37,311 nt of DNA, taken from the NCBI GenBank assembly GCA_038223165.1, contig JBBRHE010000007.1:1-37311 (forward strand). Direction: 5' to 3'. The first letter of the stretch is position 1; every line of letters starts with the position of its first letter. The notes below the pieces were generated by a model. The model did not search any database, was not told the DNA's origin, and was given only the letters and a program-made list of their open reading frames with translations. Shown piece after piece: positions 8,224 to 16,259 of the stretch. The position numbers were made by a program, and so were the translations under genes. The stretch is from DASYHQ01 sp038223165. Its GTDB lineage: Bacteria; Planctomycetota; Phycisphaerae; Tepidisphaerales; Tepidisphaeraceae.

Positions 8224-8636
8224 TTGTCGCGCAAGTGCGTCATGTGCTGCGACGACTGAGCGCAACGTGGCGCCCAATTGACGAGACGATCTTGGAACAA
8301 ATGAATTTGGTGTGCGCGCGCTGCTGCATTGTGAGGCGCTGCGCGGTAGAAACGTGACGTGGGTGACGGTGGGAATCGATCGAATTTTTCGCACGCGATG
8401 CGCGAACTTCGGTCGATGGAAAAACGAACTGAAACATGAGGATTTCCATGAATGCAGCGTGCGCTGAATTCGTTGACGTCACTTCACATTCGTTTTGTGT
8501 TGCCCGTGTGAGAATATTTTGTTTGTAGTCGCGCCGCGCGGTATGGTTTGCGCTTCGCCGAGCATATTTCTCCGACGGTGGATTGGGACTTCGACACCGT
8601 CGGCTTTAAAGACCCGCAGTCCGAAAATAGAACGCC
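8224..8636. other. Intergenic region upstream of dnaA
   Basis: A 413-bp gap between the glycosylase gene and dnaA, more AT-rich toward its 3' half (for example around 8500-8526). I looked on both strands for DnaA boxes (TTATNCACA) and found no convincing copy; TGTGAGAATA near 8507 is only a distant match. A 9-bp inverted repeat lies at 8572-8603. The region must hold the dnaA promoter, but I cannot place it. It is not supported as a replication origin. Confidence 0.5.
8572..8603 (+). promoter_or_regulatory. Perfect inverted repeat just before dnaA
   Basis: CCGACGGTG at 8572-8580 and CACCGTCGG at 8595-8603 form a perfect 9-bp inverted repeat with a 14-nt spacer. It ends 33 nt before the dnaA ATG. 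It could be a leader-RNA hairpin or an operator for a dimeric protein. It lacks a T-run, so it is not a good terminator. Confidence 0.45.
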
Positions 8637-9998
8637 ATGATGACGACACAATCGCCGACGCGCGAGGGCCATGCCCGTCGCGTACAGGAAACCGTCGCCT
8701 TCGATCCGACCTTGTGGCAGCGGATTCTGCAGATCGTTCGCGTGCAGCATCCGACGCTCAACCGCGTCTGGTTCGATCAACTTCAACCGCGCCAGTTGAC
8801 CAACGGCGTGATCCAGGCCGTCGTTCAAACGCCCGCGCAATTGAACTTCTGTCAAAGCCAATGCCAGCAACCCTTCACCGCAGCCGCCCAGGCCGCGACG
8901 GGACGGTTGGTCGCGGTCAGCTTCCATTGTGACAACTTGCCGAAGAGCGGCGTATTCAATGACGGTGATCAACCACTGCCGTTGAATCCGGACTACGTCT
9001 TCGAAAATTTCGTCACCGGTCCGGGCAATCGTCTCCCGCACGCCGCGAGCCTGGCCGTCAGTGAACAACCGGGCAAGGCGTACAACCCGTTGTTCATTCA
9101 TGGTGGGGTCGGCCTCGGTAAGTCGCACCTGCTGCAGGCCGTCTGTCAGAAGGTGCTCGAAGCCAACCCCGACGCGCGCATTCTCTATCTGTCGTGCGAC
9201 AGCTTTATCAATCAGTTCATCAGCGCCGTTGAGACTGGTGACATGAACACCTTCCGTCATCGCTATCGTCATGTCGATGTGCTGGTGATCGACGACATCC
9301 ATTTCCTCGCTGGTCGTGATCGGACGCAGGAAGAGTTCTTCCACACGTTCAACACGCTGTACCAGGGTCACAAGCAGATCATCCTGTCAGCAGACTGCCC
9401 ACCGAGCGAAATTCCGGAACTGGAAGAGCGGCTTGTGTCGCGATTCAACTGGGGTCTGGTCGCGCGCGTTGAAAAGCCTTGCTACGAGACGCGCGTCGCG
9501 ATCCTGAAAAAGAAGAGCAAGATGCGCGGGCTCGAACTGCCCGAGGACGTCATCTGTTACATCGCTGCGAAGGTCGAGAACAACACGCGCGAGCTCGAAG
9601 GGGCGATTACGAAGATCCAGGGCATGGGCCTGTTGCAGAATGGCCGGATTGACCTGGACCTTGCCAAGCTGGCGCTCGGTGAGTCGACTGTCCCGGAACA
9701 GACGCGCGTCACGATCCAGATGATCTTCGATGCCGTCACGAAGTATTATAACGTTCGGTTGAGTGACCTTCAGAGCAAGAAGCGCCACAAGAGCATCGCG
9801 TTCCCACGTCAGGTCTGCATGTATCTTGCGCGGCGGCATACGCGATATAGTCTTGAAGAGATTGGTGGCTACTTCGGTGGTCGTGATCACACGACCGTGC
9901 TGCATGCGGTTCGCACAGTCGATCATGACGTGAAGGAAGACCCCGAGATCGCCAAGCAGGTGACGCACATCGAATCCCAGGTTACGGGAACGAATTAG
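8637..9998 (+). CDS. dnaA: Chromosomal replication initiator DnaA
   Basis: A 453-residue AAA+ ATPase that binds DnaA boxes and melts the origin. Domain I (about 20-100) is followed by a very short linker. The AAA+ core starts at NPDYVFENFVTGPGNRLPHA (117-136), the classic entry motif. Walker A is GGVGLGKSH (156-164), Walker B is VLVIDDIHFL (215-224), and the arginine-finger region is ELEERLVSRF (261-270). Domain IV (about 355-453) holds the DNA-binding signature EEIGGYFGGRDHTTVLHA (407-424). All domains are intact. Two tandem ATGs (8637, 8640) are possible starts with only a weak AG-rich site upstream. No dnaN, recF or gyrB lies next to it. A strong terminator follows at 10036. Confidence 0.97.
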   Translation: MMTTQSPTREGHARRVQETVAFDPTLWQRILQIVRVQHPTLNRVWFDQLQPRQLTNGVIQAVVQTPAQLNFCQSQCQQPFTAAAQAATGRLVAVSFHCDNLPKSGVFNDGDQPLPLNPDYVFENFVTGPGNRLPHAASLAVSEQPGKAYNPLFIHGGVGLGKSHLLQAVCQKVLEANPDARILYLSCDSFINQFISAVETGDMNTFRHRYRHVDVLVIDDIHFLAGRDRTQEEFFHTFNTLYQGHKQIILSADCPPSEIPELEERLVSRFNWGLVARVEKPCYETRVAILKKKSKMRGLELPEDVICYIAAKVENNTRELEGAITKIQGMGLLQNGRIDLDLAKLALGESTVPEQTRVTIQMIFDAVTKYYNVRLSDLQSKKRHKSIAFPRQVCMYLARRHTRYSLEEIGGYFGGRDHTTVLHAVRTVDHDVKEDPEIAKQVTHIESQVTGTN

Positions 9999-10035
9999 CT
10001 CGAGAAACGAGCAAATCAGCACGTGAAGCAGAACG

Positions 10036-10067
10036 GAGTGCCGGCACCTTGCGCCGGCACTCTTTTC
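10036..10067 (+). terminator. Rho-independent terminator of dnaA
   Basis: A perfect 10-bp stem, GAGTGCCGGC (10036-10045) with GCCGGCACTC (10053-10062), a 7-nt loop and a following TTTTCTC tract. It begins 37 nt after the dnaA stop. It is the best intrinsic terminator in the window. Confidence 0.88.
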
Positions 10068-10209
10068 TCATTGGCGGTTTCTCGGCAACCATTTCCCGTT
10101 ATGCAGCGGTAGCATTTCTAACGTAGGTGGGTGGTCACAGCGGAGGTGCCCATCATGCGCAGCACGTTCAGGCGCCTGCGGTTCCAGACTAGAGCGAGAC
10201 GCGCGACGG

Positions 10210-10776
10210 CTAGGTGAACTTCACGAGTCGTTCCTTGATGTGATGGTCCTGCAGGTACGTCATCAACAGCGCGATGTAGCTCGCCTTCACGAGCGGCCGG
10301 TCGCTAAGCTGCAAGGTTTCACGGACTTTCATGACGCTGGTTTCGTTGGTGCCTTCGATCTCGACGAAAACACCCAGGTGCGGCAGTTCGTCAAGCTCGA
10401 CCTTGCATCCACCAAACACCCACGACTGTCGGCGTTTCTCGAAGGACAGGACGCGCAGGTAGCCGAGCGATTCGAGCAGATTGACTGCGTCCTCAGGGTT
10501 AGCGACGTCCAGTTCGCGCTCGTCGCGGCTCTTGAGTGGGCCGTGCAGGCGCGGGCCCTTGTAGGTGATCGTGTTGGACATCTCACCGCTCGGTACCGCC
10601 TTGGCCACGCGCAAACGCAGGCCACGGTCACCGGCGAGCAGGGCGCGGTCCTCGGTGTCGAAGAAGACGTTGGTTTCCAGAGCATCGCCATCAAAGGTAG
10701 CGCCCAGGGCCTTCAGGCGATCGCGAACGGGGTCCAACCGTTCGACCTTCATCTTCGCTTCAATTTCAACGGGCAT
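10210..10776 (-). CDS. CYTH-domain phosphatase/cyclase-like protein
   Basis: A 188-residue CYTH protein (class IV adenylate cyclase / thiamine-triphosphatase superfamily). The N-terminal ExExK motif is present as EIEAK (residues 4-8). Typical tunnel residues follow: FFDTEDRALLAGDRGLRLRV, ITYKGPR and SRDERELDV. Later segments are FEKRRQSWVF and VELDELPHLGVFVEIEG. Such enzymes bind triphosphates with divalent metal; the substrate (cAMP synthesis, ThTP or inorganic triphosphate) cannot be told from sequence. The start was set at the ATG at 10776 because GGAAAGGACG lies just upstream, which removes ten Arg-rich residues of a longer reading. It lies 195 bp downstream of leuS on the same strand. 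Confidence 0.88.
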   Translation of the reverse strand: MPVEIEAKMKVERLDPVRDRLKALGATFDGDALETNVFFDTEDRALLAGDRGLRLRVAKAVPSGEMSNTITYKGPRLHGPLKSRDERELDVANPEDAVNLLESLGYLRVLSFEKRRQSWVFGGCKVELDELPHLGVFVEIEGTNETSVMKVRETLQLSDRPLVKASYIALLMTYLQDHHIKERLVKFT

Positions 10777-10939
10777 CGCAAAACGTCCTTTCCGCTCGCG
10801 CCTCATCGCGCGGCCGCGGGCGCGGCTGCACTTTCACTTGAACGGTTTATAGACGCGACGGGCACCGATGGAAAGGGCAACCGACCCCATCGGCATGTCA
10901 CCGTCGATAGGAAGCTGGCGACAGTGAAGAGTCTCTGAC

Positions 10940-10966
10940 GCCTCTCCGGTACTTCGGGAAAGAGGC
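10940..10966 (-). terminator. Weak hairpin after leuS
   Basis: GCCTCT at 10940-10945 pairs with AGAGGC at 10961-10966, with a possible inner CCG/CGG pairing. On the minus strand it starts 5 nt after the leuS stop codon. There is no T-run, so it may attenuate or protect the 3' end rather than terminate. Confidence 0.3.
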
Positions 10967-10971
10967 CAGAT

Positions 10972-13779
10972 CTACCCCACGACTAAATTCACCATCTTTC
11001 GCGGCACATAGAGTTGCTTCTTAATCTCCTTGCCCTCAATCCAGGGTTTCACCTTCTCCGCAGCCAGCGCGGTCGCGAGGATGGTCGCTTCGTCGGCGTC
11101 GGCGGGGACGGTGATCTTGTCGCGCAGTTTGCCGTTCACTTGAACGGGCAGTTCAAGTGTCGACTCAGCGAGCTTGCCGGCGTCGAACGTCGGCCAGGGC
11201 CTATGGGTGATGCTCTTGTGGTGACCTAACTGGGCCCACAGTTCCTCGGCCAGGTGCGGCGCGAAAGGGGCAAGCATCAGTGTAAGATTCTCCGCCAGTT
11301 CGCGCGGAATCGTCTCCAGCCGATTCATCTCGTTGTTCAACTTGATCAGCTCCGCGATCGCGGTGTTGAAGCGCAGTCCTTCGATGTCCTCAGCGACCTT
11401 TTTGATCGTCCGGTGCATCTGCCGGTCAAGGGTTTCAGGGATCGCGATTGCGTCGATCTTGGCGACCTTGCCCGACTCCTCATCGCCGACGAGGTTGCGG
11501 TAGACACCGTTCAAAAAGCGCGTCATGCCGATGATGTCGCGCGTGTTCCACGGCTTCTGCGCCTCCAGCGGTCCCATGTACATCTCGTACAGCCGGAACG
11601 CGTCGGCACCGTAGTCGACCACGATCGAGTCGGGGTTGACCACGTTCCCACGGCTCTTGGACATCTTGAACGACTCGGCCTTCACCTTGATCGTCGGGTC
11701 GGTCTTCAGGAAGTAGGCGTCACCCTTCTTCTCAATGTCGTCCTCCGTCACTTTGCGTGGCAATTCTTCGACGGTGTGATACTCCATCTCACCCAGGATC
11801 AGCCCCTGATTCACCAACCGTTGGAACGGCTCGGGCGTACTCACGTGGCCGAGATCGAACAACACCTTGTGCCAGAATCGCGCGTACAACAGATGCAGGA
11901 CCGCGTGTTCGACACCGCCGACATACAGGTCGACGGGCATCCAGTACTTTTCCTTGTCCGCATCGACGAATCGATCGACATTGCTCGGGTCGATGTAGCG
12001 CAGGTAGTACCAGCAACTGCCGGCCCACTGTGGCATCGTGTTCGTCTCGCGCGAGAAGACTTGGCCGTCGCGCTCAACGCGCAGCCAATCTTTGGCTTTG
12101 CTTAGTGGGCCCTCGGGCGTGCCGGTGGGCTTGAAGTCGTCCATCGGTGGCAAGGTGATCGGCAGATCTTTTTCGTCCAGCGCGTGCGGGCGACCGGCCG
12201 CGTCCAGCAGGATGGGGAACGGTTCACCCCAATAGCGTTGTCGGCTGAAGAGCCAATCGCGCAGCTTGTAGTTTACGGTGCGCCGACCGACACCGTCGCG
12301 TTCCAGCGCCGCGATGATCGTCGCTTTGGCCTCGGTGGTCGGTTGGCCGTCGATGATCGGCGAGTTCACCGCGACGCCTTCGTTCGTGAAAGGTTTGTCC
12401 AGCGACAGTGAGCCATCGTCCTTCGTCGGCGCGACGACCAGCTTGATCGGAAGGCCGAACTTCTTCGCAAATGCGAAGTCACGCTCGTCGTGCGCCGGCA
12501 CCTCCATGATCGCGCCGGTGCCGTAGCCCATCAGGACATAGTCGGCGACGTAAACGGGGATCTTCTCGTCGTTGATCGGGTTGATCGCAAACGTGCCGGT
12601 GAAGACACCGGTTTTTTCCTTTGCGTCGGTCATGCGATCACGATCGGATTTACCGGCAGCCATCGTGCGGTAGGCCTCGATCGTCTCGCGGCGCGTGGGC
12701 GACGTGATGCGGTCGACCAACTCATGCTCGGGTGCCAGCACCATGTACGTTGCGCCGTACAATGTGTCCGGGCGCGTCGTGAAGACTTCGATCGACAGAT
12801 CGTCAAAATCTGTGTCGCTCGAATCGCGATCATTCGCCTGCACGGCTGCGTCGGGCGCCGCGATCGCAAACTCGACCCGCGCGCCGACACTGCGACCGAT
12901 CCAATTTCGCTGCATTTCTTTCAGTGAATCGGGCCAGGCCAGTGTGTTCAAATCTTCAATCAAGCGATCGGCGTACGCCGTGATGCGCAGCATCCATTGG
13001 CGCATCGGTCGGCGTTCGACCGGAAAGCCCCCGACCTCGCTCTTACCGTCGATGACCTCTTCGTTCGCCAGCACGGTGCCGAGTTGCGGGCACCAGTTGA
13101 CTGGGGCTTCGTCGGTGTATGCCAGCCGTTGACCATGAATGAAGTCCTGCTGTTCGTCAGGCAACAGCTCGTGCCAGAGGCGCTCGACGCGTACCTCACC
13201 GGTGATGGCTTCCATCCCTTCCTGCGTCGGGTTCAGGACCACGTCACCATCGGGCGCGACGACGAAGTTGCCGTTCTGCAGCTCGTTGATCAGGTGCGCG
13301 ATCGGCTTGGCCACCTTGTCGATTGGGTCGAAGTAGCTGTTAAACAATTGCAGGAAGATCCACTGCGTCCAGCGAACGTATTTGGGGTCGGTTGTGTCGA
13401 CCTCGCGCTCCCAGTCATAGCTCATCCCTAGAGACTGAATCTGCCTGCGGAAGTTGTTGATGTTCTTGACGGTCGTGTCGCGCGGATGCGTGTTGGTGCG
13501 CACCGCGTATTGCTCTGCGGGCAATCCAAACGCGTCCCAGCCCATGGGGTGCAGAACGTTGTATCCCTTGGCCCGCAGGTAGCGCGAGAAGATGTCGGTC
13601 GCGGTCATCCCCTCGGGGTGCCCGACGTGCAGCCCCTCACCACTGGGGTAGGGGAACATGTCCAGCACGTACGCCTTGGGCATTCCACTAGCGTCCTTGG
13701 GGTCAAGGGCGCGGAACGTGCGGTTGTCCAGCCAGTGCTTCTGCCATTTTTTCTCGATTGCGGTGAAGTTGTAACCCAT
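10972..13779 (-). CDS. leuS: Leucine--tRNA ligase
   Basis: A 935-residue class I aminoacyl-tRNA synthetase that charges tRNA-Leu. The HIGH motif is HVGH (51-54) in YPSGEGLHVGHPEG, and KMSKS is at 705-709. The CP1 editing domain is present (FTTRPDTLYGATYMVLAPEH). The specificity segment APVNWCPQLGTVLANEEV is intact. Between NSYFD and that segment there is an extra stretch of about 70 residues (starting near KVAKPIAHLINELQNGNF), longer than in E. coli-type enzymes. The C-terminal domain ends VQVNGKLRDKITVP...KKQLYVPRKMVNLVVG as in the family. The start is the ATG at 13779 (MGYNFTAIEKKWQKHW); the frame is open for 43 codons more, but that stretch does not resemble the enzyme. No T-box leader is seen. 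Confidence 0.97.
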   Translation of the reverse strand: MGYNFTAIEKKWQKHWLDNRTFRALDPKDASGMPKAYVLDMFPYPSGEGLHVGHPEGMTATDIFSRYLRAKGYNVLHPMGWDAFGLPAEQYAVRTNTHPRDTTVKNINNFRRQIQSLGMSYDWEREVDTTDPKYVRWTQWIFLQLFNSYFDPIDKVAKPIAHLINELQNGNFVVAPDGDVVLNPTQEGMEAITGEVRVERLWHELLPDEQQDFIHGQRLAYTDEAPVNWCPQLGTVLANEEVIDGKSEVGGFPVERRPMRQWMLRITAYADRLIEDLNTLAWPDSLKEMQRNWIGRSVGARVEFAIAAPDAAVQANDRDSSDTDFDDLSIEVFTTRPDTLYGATYMVLAPEHELVDRITSPTRRETIEAYRTMAAGKSDRDRMTDAKEKTGVFTGTFAINPINDEKIPVYVADYVLMGYGTGAIMEVPAHDERDFAFAKKFGLPIKLVVAPTKDDGSLSLDKPFTNEGVAVNSPIIDGQPTTEAKATIIAALERDGVGRRTVNYKLRDWLFSRQRYWGEPFPILLDAAGRPHALDEKDLPITLPPMDDFKPTGTPEGPLSKAKDWLRVERDGQVFSRETNTMPQWAGSCWYYLRYIDPSNVDRFVDADKEKYWMPVDLYVGGVEHAVLHLLYARFWHKVLFDLGHVSTPEPFQRLVNQGLILGEMEYHTVEELPRKVTEDDIEKKGDAYFLKTDPTIKVKAESFKMSKSRGNVVNPDSIVVDYGADAFRLYEMYMGPLEAQKPWNTRDIIGMTRFLNGVYRNLVGDEESGKVAKIDAIAIPETLDRQMHRTIKKVAEDIEGLRFNTAIAELIKLNNEMNRLETIPRELAENLTLMLAPFAPHLAEELWAQLGHHKSITHRPWPTFDAGKLAESTLELPVQVNGKLRDKITVPADADEATILATALAAEKVKPWIEGKEIKKQLYVPRKMVNLVVG

Positions 13780-14340
13780 GGTCAGTTCAAGGTTATCGAA
13801 GACTGTGAAACTCCGCCATCTGCGGAATGAGTTGGATCGCGGCGAACACGGCGGTTTGGGCAAGCGAAAAGTGCCAAACTTGCACCATTCTGCACCATTT
13901 TGCTCCATCGTGAGGGACGACGTCGTGGTTCATCTGATCGGATGATTAATTCGTTTATGGAAAAGCGATGGGGGTGGGACCTCCAGTGCCAGGGATGAAA
14001 CGTCCTCGGTTTGCGCATGCACCGCGCGATGCGGTGGTCCATCTATGCCAGTCCGGTGCGCGGGCTGGCGCTGTAGCGCGCATCAACGTGCGTTCCTGTG
14101 TTCAGAATGGAATCTTTCTGCCTGCGGATCGGTGCGCGGCTGAACGCGTTCTGGCGCGCATGGCAACTTGGCTGGCGCCTATTCACTTTAAGCATCGCAT
14201 GTCATCCCGAAGGGAGCGGAAGCGACCTGAGGTATCTCGACGGTTCGAACGGTTCTGCGCAGTCGAGATCCCTCGAGTCGCTTCCGCTCCTTTCGGGATG
14301 ACAACGGCGCGGAGGGGGCTACGGGGGAAGGAGACTTAAT
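13780..14340. other. Intergenic region between leuS and the glycan locus
   Basis: A 561-bp gap holding the leuS leader (near 13780-13970) and a family B palindrome at 14201-14302. A short direct repeat, AATGGTGCA on the minus strand, occurs twice near 13880-13905. Open frames here on the plus strand have no start signals and run through the palindrome, so I do not call them genes. Confidence 0.5.
14201..14302. repeat. Palindromic repeat, family B copy 2 (most complete)
   Basis: Arms 14201-14241 and 14262-14302, each 41 nt, pair at about 37 positions around a 20-nt loop. The outer end is GTCATCCCGAAGGGAGCGGA and the inner end is ATCTCGAC. It begins 38 nt downstream of the stop codon of the oxidoreductase gene at 14341 (minus strand), that is, at the 3' end of the glycan locus. 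Confidence 0.9.
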
Positions 14341-15321
14341 CTACTTCCGCCCATACAACCGATCGATCACTTGCAGCGCGTGGAGCGCATCGTTGAGGTT
14401 CCCGCTCGTCGGTTGCTCTCTGCGTGAAGCAGCGTCTTTGAACTGTTGCCACTCGACCTGCCAGCTCTTGTCTTCACCGGGGTATTCCCAGATGGTCGTG
14501 TCGGGGGGGCCCATCTGTGGCAGCATCTTGTAGAACGACAGGCGTTCGAGACCGTAACTGCCACCGAGCCCGTCGATCGCGAGCTTGGCGGTTTTGCCGT
14601 AGATCTCGAGGGAGAAGAGGTTTTTCCACTCGCTGCAACTGGCGTGCAGCCAGGCGACCTTCTGGTCGGCGGTCTTGAGCAGCGCAAAGCCGTTGTCCTC
14701 GACGGGCCAATCCCAGAAAAACGTGCCGACGTAACCACTGACGTCCGCGAAATCACCGAGGAACCAGCGGGCGAGGTCGACGAGGTGGACGCCTTGGTCG
14801 AGCATCTCCCCACCCCCGGCGATCGCGGGGTTGCCGCGCCATTCCTTTTCCATACCGAGCCGACCCCCATGCCCGTAACGCCCGCGGACGAACATCATTT
14901 CACCCAGTTCACCGGCGTCGACGAGTTCGCGCGCTTTCAGTAAGGCCGGATGACAGCGATGGTTGAAGCCGACCTTGACCGCGACCTTGTGGTGCTTCGC
15001 TGCGGGCAACAGTGGGGCGAGTTCGGTGGCGCTGCGGGCGGCGGGCTTTTCGACGAGGACGTGCTTGCCCGATTCAATTGCTGCGAGCGTAACGGCCGCA
15101 AGCTGATCATTGGTCGTTGCGACGACGACGGCGTGAACGTCCGCGTGCGTGACGACGGATCGCCAGTCGGTCGAAACGGTCTTGCACGTTGGGTAGTTGG
15201 CGGCAAGCGTCTGAGCGCGTTGCAAGTTGGTGTCCGCCACCGCGACAAGCGCGTCGTCCTTCGGCAAAGCCTTGGCCCGTTTACCGCCGATGAGTCCACA
15301 ACCGATGATGGCGATGTTCAT
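14341..15321 (-). CDS. Gfo/Idh/MocA-family sugar oxidoreductase
   Basis: A 326-residue NAD(P)-dependent oxidoreductase, probably acting on a nucleotide sugar or sugar. The Rossmann motif GCGLIG is at 7-12. The family signature HVLVEKP ends at residue 93 and includes the catalytic-type lysine in EKP. GGGEMLDQGVHLVDL at 169-183 holds the conserved D175...H179 pair. The start is taken as the ATG at 15321; a GTG three codons upstream overlaps the edge of a perfect palindrome. It is the last gene of the glycan locus, separated from the SDR gene by 83 bp that are mostly palindrome, with a family B repeat 38 nt after its stop. A second member of the family lies at 17259. Confidence 0.9.
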   Translation of the reverse strand: MNIAIIGCGLIGGKRAKALPKDDALVAVADTNLQRAQTLAANYPTCKTVSTDWRSVVTHADVHAVVVATTNDQLAAVTLAAIESGKHVLVEKPAARSATELAPLLPAAKHHKVAVKVGFNHRCHPALLKARELVDAGELGEMMFVRGRYGHGGRLGMEKEWRGNPAIAGGGEMLDQGVHLVDLARWFLGDFADVSGYVGTFFWDWPVEDNGFALLKTADQKVAWLHASCSEWKNLFSLEIYGKTAKLAIDGLGGSYGLERLSFYKMLPQMGPPDTTIWEYPGEDKSWQVEWQQFKDAASRREQPTSGNLNDALHALQVIDRLYGRK

Positions 15322-15329
15322 GATCTTCA

Positions 15330-15396
15330 CGTACCACGGGCGGCCCGCCCGTGTCTTTGCTTAGAACGGAAACACGGGCGGGCCGCCCGTGGTACG
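15330..15396. repeat. Perfect 25-bp palindrome, family C
   Basis: Arms 15330-15354 and 15372-15396 are perfect inverted copies of 25 bp, with core CACGGGCGGCCCGCCCGTG, around a 17-nt loop. Each arm is itself partly self-complementary. It lies 8 bp after the SDR stop and directly before the start of the next gene on the same strand, so in mRNA it would be a very stable intercistronic hairpin. Confidence 0.92.
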
Positions 15397-15404
15397 GCGG
15401 ACAA

Positions 15405-16244
15405 TCATTCCCAACCCAGCCCGCGATCCTTCGGGATGATCCGCCGGAGCGTGAAGAGGTCGGTGTGTTTGGAAAAATCGTCTTTGTGATTCGGGAAATC
15501 GCGCCAGCCGTCCCACACGGCGCTGATCAGTTTTCCACTGATGCCGTCGCTAGCAGGCGAGGCCAGCCAGGCGACGAGCTCGGCGGCCTTTTCGGGTGGG
15601 GCACCGCCGGACTCTTGTTGCTTGATGGCTTTGTCGTGCTCGTGAGGAAGCTGGGCGGTGAGCGTTTCTTGCAGCATGCGCGTGTTCATCGCGCCCGGCG
15701 CGACGGCGTTCACGTCGATGCCGAATTCTTTGTACTCGACGGCCAGTGTCTCGGTCAGCCGCGCCATTGCGACCTTTGAACCGGCGTACGCAGTAACGTG
15801 CGGCCGGGGCGCCGTTGCGCCACCACCGGACAGATTGATGATCTTGCCACGACGGCGCTGGCGCATGCCGGGCAGCGCCAGTTGGCACAGCCGCATGGGC
15901 GCGTGCAGGTTCACGTCAAACACGTGCTGCCACTGCTTGAAGTCCAGCGTATCGAACAGGCCCATCGGCCCTTGGATGGCAGCGTTGTTCACGAGCACGT
16001 CGATATCGCCAACCTGTCGAGTAATCGTGGTGAACAAACCGGTCAGCAACGCGATGTCACCAAGGTCGGCCGCGAACGTTGAGACGTTTTTGCCGGCGTA
16101 GTCGCGCACCTCGCGCAGGCCCGCGATGTCGCGCGCGATCGCGGCGACCGTGAAACCGGCGTCGGCGAGTTGTTTGACGATCTCACGACCGAGGCCGCGC
16201 GAAGCGCCGGTGACGAGAACAACTTTGTTAGAAGAATCCGCCAT
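15405..16244 (-). CDS. Short-chain dehydrogenase/reductase
   Basis: A 279-residue classical SDR. The cofactor motif TGASRGLG is at 12-19, NNAA at 86-89, the catalytic Tyr and Lys at Y153 and K157 (YAGSK), and a Ser at about 139 in IINLSGGG. The Arg-Asp pattern after the second strand (ARD at 37-39) suggests NADP(H). The C-terminus (FTLRRIIPKDRGLGW) is longer than in minimal SDRs and may be a family-specific tail. In this context it probably reduces a keto group of an NDP-sugar intermediate. It sits 15 bp after the epimerase gene stop on the same strand. The substrate cannot be read from the sequence. Confidence 0.9.
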   Translation of the reverse strand: MADSSNKVVLVTGASRGLGREIVKQLADAGFTVAAIARDIAGLREVRDYAGKNVSTFAADLGDIALLTGLFTTITRQVGDIDVLVNNAAIQGPMGLFDTLDFKQWQHVFDVNLHAPMRLCQLALPGMRQRRRGKIINLSGGGATAPRPHVTAYAGSKVAMARLTETLAVEYKEFGIDVNAVAPGAMNTRMLQETLTAQLPHEHDKAIKQQESGGAPPEKAAELVAWLASPASDGISGKLISAVWDGWRDFPNHKDDFSKHTDLFTLRRIIPKDRGLGWE

Positions 16245-16259
16245 GAGTTGAATCGATTG

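Noticed and set aside
8224..8636. Replication origin beside dnaA
   Set aside because: No cluster of TTATNCACA-type boxes and no clear AT-rich unwinding element were found on either strand.
8484..9371. 295-codon open frame antisense to dnaA
   Set aside because: It overlaps the AAA+ core of dnaA, has no start signal and no motif.
13780..13970. T-box leader for leuS
   Set aside because: I could not find the conserved T-box sequence or a convincing antiterminator. T-boxes are mainly a feature of Firmicutes and some Actinobacteria.
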